The notes under the pieces: generated by a model
Databases searched by the model: none
Told to the model about the DNA's origin: nothing
The model's input: only the letters and a program-made list of their open reading frames with translations
In this document: in pieces, positions 20,671 to 28,100 of the stretch
Numbering within the stretch: position 1 is the first letter of the stretch
Layout of the letters: the number at the start of each line of letters is the position of its first letter
Assembly (NCBI GenBank): GCA_023133655.1
Contig: JAGLWB010000199.1
Location: 1-33,797, forward strand
DNA length: 33,797 bases
DNA from: Bacteroidales bacterium
GTDB taxonomy: Bacteria > Bacteroidota > Bacteroidia > Bacteroidales > JAGONC01
Direction: 5' to 3'
Position numbers and translations under genes: made by a program

Positions 20671-22368
20671 TTATTTAATATTCATTATCTCTTTGCCCTG
20701 GTGAAATACAATATCCACCGGTATACCCGAAGAGTTAAGCAAATCAAGATCAGCTTGTAATTGTGGCATAATAACGCCTTTTTCCTTAACCCATGTTTTA
20801 GCTTGATCATAATCGCCATTACCCTGAACATGCAAAATATCTTGCATCAAAGCTATCATGGCATCGTGCATTTTATCAAAATCAATAGTATATGTTCCAT
20901 CTTCATTTCTGGTGAAGGCTTCTCTCTCTTCAAAATAATTAAACCTCATCATATTTGCTTTTCCATGGGAACTGGCAGCTCCAAAGCGGCTGGACCGGAA
21001 TATCCCGGCAAAAAAGGTAACATAGTTATCCATAATTTCGCCTTCGGTGATCTCACCCATTTCGAAAAGTTGTGTAACGAGGTATAATCCCATGATATCA
21101 GCCTTGCCTTCTTCAATAGCCGAATACTGCTCTTTCAGGGCCTTTCTTACTGTACCTTCTCCGTCAAGTGTATTTTTAATGCCAAGGCCATGAGCCACCT
21201 CATGAAACATGGTATTTCCAAAAAAAGCATCAAAGGTAACATGCTGACGCTGTGCCGGATCGATCAGTACTTCCGAGATCGGAACAAGAATCATGTCAAA
21301 TTTGGCCCTCATGGCATTTTTTAACTGTAATTTCCGTGATCCGGCTTTTAGTTGTACCTCTTCATCATTGGGTAAATTGATGGCAATGGTTTTGCTGCCG
21401 GCATTACAGTCACCTGCATAATAGATTACATCATAAACATTCAAATCGGTATTGGCTCCGGGTACTTCGCTTTTATATTCCTCTTCAATAGGAACACCTT
21501 TCTGAAGGCCGGGTAATAATGATGCATATTTTGTGAGCCGCTCGCTCCATTCCGGATCTTTGATAAGAATAAATGCCTCTTGTGCTGCCTTGTAGCCATA
21601 AAGGGCATCCTCATAATTCTCTATAGGCCCGACTACAAAATCAATCTTTGAGGTTTTCATCTCCAGCCAGGCAAAGTCACTGGGTTGATAATCGTCGGTC
21701 AATAATGCTTCTGCACGAAGGGTTAAATATTTATTCAACCCTTCATTTTCGGCCAGGGAAGCAGCTTTCTTTAAAAAATCAGCGGCTTTTTGAACCTTAC
21801 TTGCGTAAGCTTCATGATACCAGACAGTGCGCAACGAACTATCTTCATTCCTTCTTATCAACGTATACAGGCTCGTTTTGAGGGAGTCGTCAAAAGCCTC
21901 AAATTCCTCTTTGGTCATGTCGGCAGGGTAAAAATTAGCACCTGCAGGTTTGGGGCCGATCTCAGCAATAAATGATGTATTGTTGTTCAACCTATCCCAT
22001 GGGCCGTAGTTAATTTTCGAAAAATCAACGGTGGCTTCATTGTCTATACGGCTGAAATACGCCTCTTTATTACCAATGGTTTGCTGCCAATAGATAGATC
22101 CCATGATATCGGCAACATCAAAAAGAATGGGGAGAATCTGTTTTTCCTTTTCAGTAAGATGGCTAATATCAGTTATTAGCTCAAAAGGAGCATAAATAAG
22201 CACTCTCTCTTTAACATAGTCAATCGAAACCGGATTTAACGCCTCCACCCGGGGGATGGTTCCGGAATACTGATTTTCTTTCTCTTCTTCTGTCATTTTC
22301 GGTGAACAGGCAGCCATAATCATAATGATTAGTAATGCTGCGCAAGGTAAAATAAGTTTTTTTTGCAT
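20671..22368 (-). CDS. Dipeptidyl-peptidase 3 family (M49) zinc peptidase, lipoprotein
   Basis: Lipobox MAACS. Metal-binding HEVAHGLG (HEXXH) and downstream EEGKADIMGLY (EExxAD). Length about 565 aa. Confidence 0.82.
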   Translation of the reverse strand: MQKKLILPCAALLIIMIMAACSPKMTEEEKENQYSGTIPRVEALNPVSIDYVKERVLIYAPFELITDISHLTEKEKQILPILFDVADIMGSIYWQQTIGNKEAYFSRIDNEATVDFSKINYGPWDRLNNNTSFIAEIGPKPAGANFYPADMTKEEFEAFDDSLKTSLYTLIRRNEDSSLRTVWYHEAYASKVQKAADFLKKAASLAENEGLNKYLTLRAEALLTDDYQPSDFAWLEMKTSKIDFVVGPIENYEDALYGYKAAQEAFILIKDPEWSERLTKYASLLPGLQKGVPIEEEYKSEVPGANTDLNVYDVIYYAGDCNAGSKTIAINLPNDEEVQLKAGSRKLQLKNAMRAKFDMILVPISEVLIDPAQRQHVTFDAFFGNTMFHEVAHGLGIKNTLDGEGTVRKALKEQYSAIEEGKADIMGLYLVTQLFEMGEITEGEIMDNYVTFFAGIFRSSRFGAASSHGKANMMRFNYFEEREAFTRNEDGTYTIDFDKMHDAMIALMQDILHVQGNGDYDQAKTWVKEKGVIMPQLQADLDLLNSSGIPVDIVFHQGKEIMNIK

Positions 22369-22447
22369 GATGGTATGATTTTACGGTTAGTAAGATTTGA
22401 GCTTACGAAAGTATATCTTTTTCCTCTCTTTTCAAAGGTTGATTCAC

Positions 22448-22455
22448 TATCTTTG
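22448..22455 (+). promoter_or_regulatory. Bacteroidota -7 box (TATCTTTG) of the gltX promoter
   Basis: Exact TAnnTTTG 22 nt upstream of ATG 22478. It lies inside the upstream extension of the track ORF, which argues for the shorter gltX. Confidence 0.55.
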
Positions 22456-22477
22456 CAGCTTAAATCAAGATAAATTT

Positions 22478-24007
22478 ATGGATCCAAAACAAATTCGTGT
22501 TCGTTTTGCACCAAGTCCAACAGGGCCACTTCATATAGGAGGTGTAAGAACGGCATTGTATAATTATTTATTTGCCCGGAAACATGGCGGTAAATTCATT
22601 TTAAGAATCGAAGATACCGATCGGGCCCGCTTTGTTCCTGAAGCAGAAAAGTACATCATGGAGTCGCTCGAATGGGCTGGTATCTCCTTTGACGAGGGGA
22701 TCAGAGAAGGGGGAGCGTTCGGGCCATACCGGCAATCGGAAAGAAAAGGTATTTATCGCCAATATGCTGAGAAGCTGGTTGAACCTGGTCATGCCTATTA
22801 CGCTTTTGACACCCCCGGGGAGCTGGAAAAAATGCGGAAAAAACTGGAAGAACAAAAAGCTGCAAACAGCAGTTATGGCATCGCTGTCAGGATGAGTATG
22901 ACAAACTCACTCACCCTTCCGCCGGAAGATGTTGCACAAAGAATTTCCGCCGGAAATCCCTACGTGATACGCTTTAAAATGCCTAATAATCAGGACATTA
23001 AAATATTTGATGAAATTCGCAACTGGGTCATTGTTAACACTTCAACACTGGATGATAAAGTGCTTTTTAAGTCGGATGGTATGCCTACTTATCACCTGGC
23101 AAATATTGTTGACGACCACCTGATGGAGATCACGCATGTTATCCGTGGAGAAGAGTGGCTCCCTTCACTACCGCTTCATGCATTGCTTTACAGAAGCTTC
23201 GGATGGGATGAGCCCCAATTTGCCCATCTTCCGTTGCTCCTAAAACCTGATGGCAAAGGCAAACTGAGCAAAAGGGATGGCGACCGGTTGGGATTTCCTG
23301 TTTTTCCGATTGAATGGAAAGACCCAAAGAGCGGTGAAGTTTCACCGGGATACAGAGAGTCGGACTTTTTCCCCGGTGCTTTTGTCAATATGCTGGCCTT
23401 CCTGGGATGGAACCCCGGTACAGAACAGGAACTGTTCTCAATGGAAGAACTTATTAGTGCTTTCTCCATCAACAGAGTCGGTAAGTCGGGATCACGTTTT
23501 GATTTTGAGAAAGCCAAATGGTACAACCATCAATACTTACAGCTTCAGCCAATAGAAGATCTTGTTGCACAGTACAAGCCTGTCTTAAAAGAGAAAAACA
23601 TTGAAGCAACTGATGATTATATTTCAAAAGTTTGTACGCTGATCAAAGAAAGAACAAATTTTGTTAATGAGTTCTGGGGCCAGTCATACTTTTTCTTTGA
23701 GGCACCAAAGGAATATGATCAAAAGGTTGTGAAAAAACGCTGGAAAGAAAACACCCCGGGAATCATGACAGGATTAACAGAGGTTCTAAGGGCTATTGAT
23801 AATTTCACTTCCGAAAACACCGAAAAAGCGGTCAAAGCATGGATTGAAGAGAAAGAGGCCGGCATGGGAGCCGTTATGAATGCCTTCCGTCTCTGTGTTG
23901 TTGGTGCCATGAAGGGTCCACATATGTTTGATATTATTGCATTGATTGGGAAGGAAGAGACGCTTTTGCGTATTGAGGCGGGGATTAGGAGGATGTCGAA
24001 CAGATGA
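22478..24007 (+). CDS. gltX: Glutamate--tRNA ligase
   Basis: VRFAPSPTGPLHIGGVRTALYNYLFA (HIGH), KLSKRDGDR (KMSKS-like). Start at MDPKQIRVRF; the track start at 22397 is judged too long. Confidence 0.96.
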   Translation: MDPKQIRVRFAPSPTGPLHIGGVRTALYNYLFARKHGGKFILRIEDTDRARFVPEAEKYIMESLEWAGISFDEGIREGGAFGPYRQSERKGIYRQYAEKLVEPGHAYYAFDTPGELEKMRKKLEEQKAANSSYGIAVRMSMTNSLTLPPEDVAQRISAGNPYVIRFKMPNNQDIKIFDEIRNWVIVNTSTLDDKVLFKSDGMPTYHLANIVDDHLMEITHVIRGEEWLPSLPLHALLYRSFGWDEPQFAHLPLLLKPDGKGKLSKRDGDRLGFPVFPIEWKDPKSGEVSPGYRESDFFPGAFVNMLAFLGWNPGTEQELFSMEELISAFSINRVGKSGSRFDFEKAKWYNHQYLQLQPIEDLVAQYKPVLKEKNIEATDDYISKVCTLIKERTNFVNEFWGQSYFFFEAPKEYDQKVVKKRWKENTPGIMTGLTEVLRAIDNFTSENTEKAVKAWIEEKEAGMGAVMNAFRLCVVGAMKGPHMFDIIALIGKEETLLRIEAGIRRMSNR

Positions 24008-24040
24008 CTGACGAATCTATATCAACAGGTGAGGAAGTCC

Positions 24041-24166
24041 GCAGTTGGTAGCCAGGAATCGGGAATCAGGAATCGGGAATCGGGAATCGGGAATCAGGAA
24101 TCGGGAATCAGGAATCGGGAATCAGGAATACATCGACAATCGACAATCGACAATTGACAATCGTGT
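24041..24166. repeat. Heptanucleotide array: gcagttg gtagcca, (GGAATCR)x10, ggaatac, (ATYGACA)x4
   Basis: Read directly. Units run in an uninterrupted 7-nt register from 24041 to ~24166 while the unit sequence changes from GGAATCR to ATYGACA. Confidence 0.95.
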
Positions 24167-24173
24167 AATCCTC

Positions 24174-24221
24174 TTATCGCTTTTTCCCGCTGATTTTCGC
24201 CCAGCTATCTCTTAACGGTAT
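24174..24221 (-). pseudogene. Relic of a glnS 3' end ([15 protein letters not shown]-stop)
   Basis: Minus-strand translation of 24174-24221 gives [15 protein letters not shown]-stop, versus [15 protein letters not shown]-stop at the end of intact glnS (24514...). 13/15 residues identical. Confidence 0.8.
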
Positions 24222-24255
24222 GCACGATAAACTTGGTGAGAAAGTCGGCAGTACT

Positions 24256-24320
24256 TTGTAATTTATTATTTATTACTGGTTATTTATCATTTCTGATTTT
24301 AATTTCTAATTTTTATTCCT
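24256..24320. repeat. Degenerate heptamer-period AT-rich array (ttattta/ttactgg/ttattta/tcatttc/...)
   Basis: 7-nt periodicity by eye. Partly the reverse complement of 24438-24498. Confidence 0.5.
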
Positions 24321-24437
24321 CTAATTCAAATTTCTCTCAGCAGTTTCTAAACTATGTGGATTATGTATTGAAATAAGCTTTTTTTACCATGAGGGGTGCC
24401 TTTAGTTCACTTAAGGTACAAGTATAATCAGGAGCAT

Positions 24438-24498
24438 TAATGAGAAATGATAAATTAGGAAGACTAATAAGAAATAACCAATAACCAATAAGAAATGA
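24438..24498. repeat. Heptamer-period array (aatgaga aatgata aattagg aagacta ataagaa ataacca ataacca ataagaa atgagga)
   Basis: Read directly. Includes the exact doublet ataacca ataacca. Confidence 0.65.
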
Positions 24499-24513
24499 GG
24501 AAGTTTTTTGCCT

Positions 24514-26208
24514 TTACCTCCCTTTTCCACTTATTTTTGCCCAGCTATCCCTCAGCGGCACGGTTCTGTTAAATACCAGTTTGTCTTCTTTTGAGTCGGG
24601 GTCAACACAGAAATAACCCAATCTGATGAACTGAAACTTTTCAAAAGGTTTCACATTTCGCAACGAGGGCTCTATAAGTCCGGTTACAGTTTTTAATGAC
24701 CCGGGATTAATAAATTCCTGGAAATCCTTATCAGGATGTCCCAGCGGATCTTCATCAAGGAAGAGCCTGTCGTAAAGTCTGACCTCAGCTTTCAATCCAT
24801 GTTGTGCGGAAACCCAATGCAAAGTACCTTTTACCTTACGATTACTTTGAGGCCCGCCGCTTTTTGTTTCCGGGTCGTATGTGCATTTTACCTCAATCAC
24901 CTCGCCAGTCGTTTCATCCTTAACCACCTCCTCGCATTTTATGAAATAGGCTCCTTTCAACCGCACCTCAGCTCCTGGTGCGAGCCTGAAAAATTTCTTC
25001 GGGGGATCCTCCATAAAATCATCCTTTTCAATAAATATTTCACGCGTAAACGGAACCTTGCGGCTGCCCATTGTTTCATCCTCCGGATTATTAACCAACT
25101 CCATCTCTTCAACTTTACCTTCAGGATAATTAGTGATCACCACCCTGAGTGGATTCAATACAGCCATTACTCTCAGCGTTTTTTTGTTCAGGTCATCCTT
25201 AACGCTGTGCTCCAGCAGTGCCACATCAATCATATTATCTCTTCTTGCAACACCTATTTTATCAGCAAAATACCGGATAGATTCGGGAGTATACCCTCTT
25301 CTCCTTAAGCCTGAAATGGTTGGCAACCGTGGGTCGTCCCACCCATTAACAAAGCCTCCTTCCACAAGCTCCATCAGTTTCCGTTTACTCATGATGGTAT
25401 AGCTCAGGTTGAGGCGGGCAAACTCGATTTGTTGCGGCCTGTATTTCGTTTCTATCAGATTATCAAGAAACCAGTCGTACAACGGCCGGTGCACTTCAAA
25501 CTCCAGTGTACATATTGAGTGAGTAATCCCCTCAATATAGTCTGACTGCCCATGAGCGAAGTCGTACATTGGATAGATACACCATTTATCGCCCGTATTA
25601 TGATGGCTGGCATGCAGGATACGGTACAGGACCGGGTCGCGCAAAAGCATGTTGGGTGATGTCGTATCAATTTTAGCACGCAGCACCTTTGAGCCATCCG
25701 GAAATTCTCCGGCTTTCATACGACGGAAAAGATTCAGGTTTTCTTCAACAGAACGGTTATAAAAAGGACTTTCTGTTCCCGGGGTTGTAACCGTACCACG
25801 CTGATCACCGATCACTTCAGCTGATTGATCGTCAACAAATGCCTTACCATTTATAATAAGCTTTTCGGCCCATTTGTAAAGCTGGTCAAAATAGTCAGAA
25901 GCATAGAAAAGTCTTCCTTCCCAATCGAAACCAAGCCATTTAACATCTTCAACAATAGAATCAACAAATTCTTCCTCTTCCTTTGTAGGGTTAGTATCAT
26001 CGAAGCGCAGGTTACACATGCCGTTATATTTTTTTGCCAGGCCGAAGTTAAGACAGATAGATTTAGCATGGCCTATATGCAAATAACCATTGGGTTCGGG
26101 AGGAAAACGGGTATGGACCCGTTTCTCATTTTTTTCTTCCTGTAGATCGTCTTCAATGATCGCCTCAATAAAGTTGAGTGCTTTATAGTTTTCGTCCTTT
26201 GTATTCAT
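24514..26208 (-). CDS. glnS: Glutamine--tRNA ligase
   Basis: [46 protein letters not shown]-terminal anticodon-binding region. ATG at 26208 or 26211; the track N-terminal extension runs through a repeat array. Confidence 0.96.
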   Translation of the reverse strand: MNTKDENYKALNFIEAIIEDDLQEEKNEKRVHTRFPPEPNGYLHIGHAKSICLNFGLAKKYNGMCNLRFDDTNPTKEEEEFVDSIVEDVKWLGFDWEGRLFYASDYFDQLYKWAEKLIINGKAFVDDQSAEVIGDQRGTVTTPGTESPFYNRSVEENLNLFRRMKAGEFPDGSKVLRAKIDTTSPNMLLRDPVLYRILHASHHNTGDKWCIYPMYDFAHGQSDYIEGITHSICTLEFEVHRPLYDWFLDNLIETKYRPQQIEFARLNLSYTIMSKRKLMELVEGGFVNGWDDPRLPTISGLRRRGYTPESIRYFADKIGVARRDNMIDVALLEHSVKDDLNKKTLRVMAVLNPLRVVITNYPEGKVEEMELVNNPEDETMGSRKVPFTREIFIEKDDFMEDPPKKFFRLAPGAEVRLKGAYFIKCEEVVKDETTGEVIEVKCTYDPETKSGGPQSNRKVKGTLHWVSAQHGLKAEVRLYDRLFLDEDPLGHPDKDFQEFINPGSLKTVTGLIEPSLRNVKPFEKFQFIRLGYFCVDPDSKEDKLVFNRTVPLRDSWAKISGKGR

Positions 26209-26241
26209 CATGATGGGTTTAAACAGTTTGCAAAAATAGGA

Positions 26242-26276
26242 AAAAGCTACAAGCTGCAAGCTACAAGCTGCAAGAA
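26242..26276. repeat. Heptamer array aaaagct acaagct gcaagct acaagct gcaagaa
   Basis: Five in-register 7-nt units just upstream of the glnS start. A single copy of aaaagctgcaagaa recurs at ~26300. Confidence 0.9.
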
Positions 26277-26350
26277 ATTTCGGTGCGGTTATATGAGGTA
26301 AAAGCTGCAAGAAAGTTGAACTTTCGTTATTGATCCCGGGGAGGTAAACA

Positions 26351-26716
26351 TTAATCCACAATTTCTTCTGAAGAAAGGGAGACACACACCCGGTCCACCT
26401 TCCCACCCAGCGGCGGGTTGAGTTTTGCGATCTTAATTTCAGCCGTTTCTATCTGCGGAAATGTTTCCATGATCTTATCCAGTGTCCGCCGTGCCACATG
26501 CTCGAGGAGGTTGGATTTTTGTTCCATTTCCTGTTGTATGAGGAGGTAGAGGGATTGATAATTCACGGTTTTATGGAGGTTATCTGTTTTTTCAGCTTCC
26601 AAGGTATTTGCTTCGCAGAAGAAGTCGACGATAAATTTTGTTCCGATGATCTGTTCTTCTTTAAAGCACCCGTGGTGGGCGAAGAATTCCATTCCTTCGA
26701 TTGAGATTTGCGACAT
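26351..26716 (-). CDS. folB: Dihydroneopterin aldolase
   Basis: [69 protein letters not shown] at 26716; the longer track start (26890) reads through a heptamer array. Confidence 0.9.
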   Translation of the reverse strand: MSQISIEGMEFFAHHGCFKEEQIIGTKFIVDFFCEANTLEAEKTDNLHKTVNYQSLYLLIQQEMEQKSNLLEHVARRTLDKIMETFPQIETAEIKIAKLNPPLGGKVDRVCVSLSSEEIVD

Positions 26717-26780
26717 GGTGGTTTTTGGGGGTAAAAGTATCAAAAAATGTTGGTTATTTTTAGTTTTTGCTTCGTCTGAT

Positions 26781-26899
26781 GGTAGTGGACGGTAGGCGGT
26801 AGCCAGTAGCCGGTAGCCGGTAGTTGGCAGGCGGCAGTCACCAGTAGGCAGTCTGCAGTCTGAAATACATCGAAAATCGACAATTGACAATTGACAATC
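26781..26899. repeat. Heptamer array, 17 in-register units: ggtagcc/gccggta type, then gtctgca type, then gacaatt type
   Basis: Read directly. Register is preserved across ggtagtg gacggta ggcggta gccagta gccggta gccggta gttggca ggcggca gtcacca gtaggca gtctgca gtctgaa atacatc gaaaatc gacaatt gacaatt gacaatc. Confidence 0.93.
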
Positions 26900-26912
26900 G
26901 CCTAATTCTTTT

Positions 26913-26981
26913 GGCTCCAGAGGAGCCTAATGTTGGTAGAGAAAGGGTATCAAAGAAGTTATCACAAACCCCTTTAGGGGT
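26913..26981. repeat. REP-like element with two short palindromes (ggctccagaggagcc ... acccctttaggggt)
   Basis: Perfect hairpins at 26913-26927 and 26968-26981 around taatgttggtagagaaaggg. Confidence 0.5.
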
Positions 26982-27001
26982 GACATGGGTGAAAAGATAT
27001 C

Positions 27002-27029
27002 CGAATAACGAATAACGATATACGAATTG
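27002..27029. repeat. Heptamer array cgaataa cgaataa cgatata cgaattg
   Basis: Four in-register 7-nt units. Confidence 0.75.
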
Positions 27030-27054
27030 AATGAGGAACAGAGATTTGAGAATT

Positions 27055-27091
27055 AAAGAAGCCGTTCAGAAAAATCCAGAACGGCTTCTTT
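27055..27091. terminator. Strong bidirectional rho-independent terminator
   Basis: Perfect 13-bp stem aaagaagccgttc / gaacggcttcttt with an 11-nt loop. T-rich on both strands. Confidence 0.85.
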
Positions 27092-27190
27092 TGAGGCAAC
27101 GACCGTAAGTGAACCGTTTCCCCCTCTCTCCTTACAGCTTCAATGCTTATAGCGTTTTTTTCTCAATTTTTTCGTGACCAGAATGGCGCT

Positions 27191-27220
27191 GAATTGTGTC
27201 TGTAGCTTCTGGAATCGAAC
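27191..27220 (+). repeat. Left arm of an imperfect inverted repeat (partner 27452-27478)
   Basis: Reverse complement GTTCGATTCCAGAAGCTACAGACACAATTC versus GTTCGAATCCAGAATCAGACACAATTT: one internal substitution and a 3-nt gap apart from the end. Confidence 0.75.
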
Positions 27221-27451
27221 TATACCAAGGGTTTCAGGAGATTGAATGGAAAAAAATACCCGAAAACATCAACAATATTTTCTTGACATTCAAAACTATT
27301 GAAATTTTATTCTCAAACCTTCAACCATTGACAATTTTATTTCTGCTTTTTCTTTCCCTACAGTCATAGGGTTTTCCTCATTTGTATCCAGAGAGTGACA
27401 ACACAAAAAGAACGCTCAGGGACAAATATACAAAATTCTTGAAAACAGGCG

Positions 27452-27478
27452 GTTCGAATCCAGAATCAGACACAATTT
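27452..27478 (+). repeat. Right arm of an imperfect inverted repeat (partner 27191-27220)
   Basis: See the left arm. The arms are separated by ~231 bp without ORFs. Confidence 0.75.
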
Positions 27479-27500
27479 TTTGCCCTATTCGACGTCATTA

Positions 27501-27619
27501 AGCCTTCCCCCAAATGAAAAAACCTACCCCCATTGATAAAACCAGCCTACCCTGAAATAGTCAGCCTACCCACAAATAGCCTGCATACCCTCAAATAGTC
27601 ACCATACCTATGAATATTT
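27501..27619. repeat. Degenerate ~19-bp direct repeats (consensus ~ aGCCTACCCnnAAATAgtc)
   Basis: agcctaccctgaaatagtc (27544-27562), agcctacccacaaatagcc (27563-27581), tgcataccctcaaatagtc (27582-27600) and accatacctatgaatattt (27601-27619), each 19 nt. Two looser upstream copies from 27501. Confidence 0.75.
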
Positions 27620-27682
27620 CAACCATATTGTTTTAGAAACAATAGCGACATAATTTCGCTTTTGAATTTACCCACAGCCCAA

Positions 27683-27717
27683 AAACTTTAAACCTTGAAC
27701 CTTAAACTTTGAACCAA
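27683..27717. repeat. Heptamer array aaacttt aaacctt gaacctt aaacttt gaaccaa
   Basis: Five in-register 7-nt units ending 4 nt before ATG 27722. Confidence 0.85.
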
Positions 27718-27721
27718 AATT

Positions 27722-27970
27722 ATGTCTGAAAGAATAATTTTAATCACCGATGCCGACCTCAAAACCATCATCATCGAAGCAATCAGAGAGGTTGATGAAA
27801 CCAAACGAAAAGAGGAGCCGGAGAAGCTTCTAACGGTAAACAAAGTTGCCAGGAGAACAGGCCGCTCTCATGCAACGATCACCAAGCTAAGGAATGAAGG
27901 CGTTTTGAGATCGACTAAGGATGGGTTGATTTTGGGGTCGTCGTTGGAGGAGTATCTTTATTCTCAGTAG
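27722..27970 (+). CDS. Small helix-turn-helix (excisionase-like) DNA-binding protein
   Basis: 82 aa. C-terminal LLTVNKVARRTGRSHATITKLRNEGVLRSTKDGLILGSSLEEYL resembles HTH_17/excisionase domains of mobile elements. Confidence 0.65.
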   Translation: MSERIILITDADLKTIIIEAIREVDETKRKEEPEKLLTVNKVARRTGRSHATITKLRNEGVLRSTKDGLILGSSLEEYLYSQ

Positions 27971-28021
27971 CCGGTAGCCAGTAGCCAGTAGCCAGTCCGC
28001 AGTTGGCAGTCGGCGGTAATT
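27966..28021. repeat. Heptamer array agtagcc ggtagcc agtagcc agtagcc agtccgc agttggc agtcggc ggtaatt
   Basis: Eight in-register 7-nt units. The first contains the TAG stop of the upstream HTH gene. Confidence 0.9.
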
Positions 28022-28100
28022 TGAAAATATAGCCAACCGTTGAAATTCGGGCCGGGTTTGACGCTATCGAGTTGGGCCCGGTTTTTTTATTAATCATTGG

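Noticed and set aside
22397-22477. Extended N-terminus of GltX in the ORF track
   Set aside because: It contains a TATCTTTG promoter box. The conserved GltX sequence begins at MDPKQIRVRFAPSPTG (22478).
24041-24166. CRISPR-like array
   Set aside because: Units are 7 nt, contiguous and spacer-less, with no cas genes in the window. It is a tandem heptamer repeat.
24736-25308. 190-aa plus-strand ORF opposite glnS
   Set aside because: Antisense shadow; the glnS reading frame is unequivocal.
26212-26406. Extended N-terminus of GlnS in the ORF track
   Set aside because: It runs through the caagctr heptamer array and has no GlnS similarity. The natural start is at 26208/26211.
26717-26890. N-terminal extension of FolB (CRLPTGDCRLPTTGYRLLATAYRPLPSD) as a repeat protein
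   Set aside because: This is translation of the stop-free heptamer array. The conserved FolB start [16 protein letters not shown] is at 26716.
27452-27480. tRNA gene suggested by GGTTCGAATCC
   Set aside because: No complementary acceptor, D or anticodon arms could be found around it, and the flanking bases do not form a T-stem. Kept only as a possible att-like core.
27092-27720. Retron or structured ncRNA system in the ORF-free region
   Set aside because: No reverse transcriptase is encoded in the window and no convincing long folded RNA was seen by eye. Inverted and direct repeats explain the visible structure.
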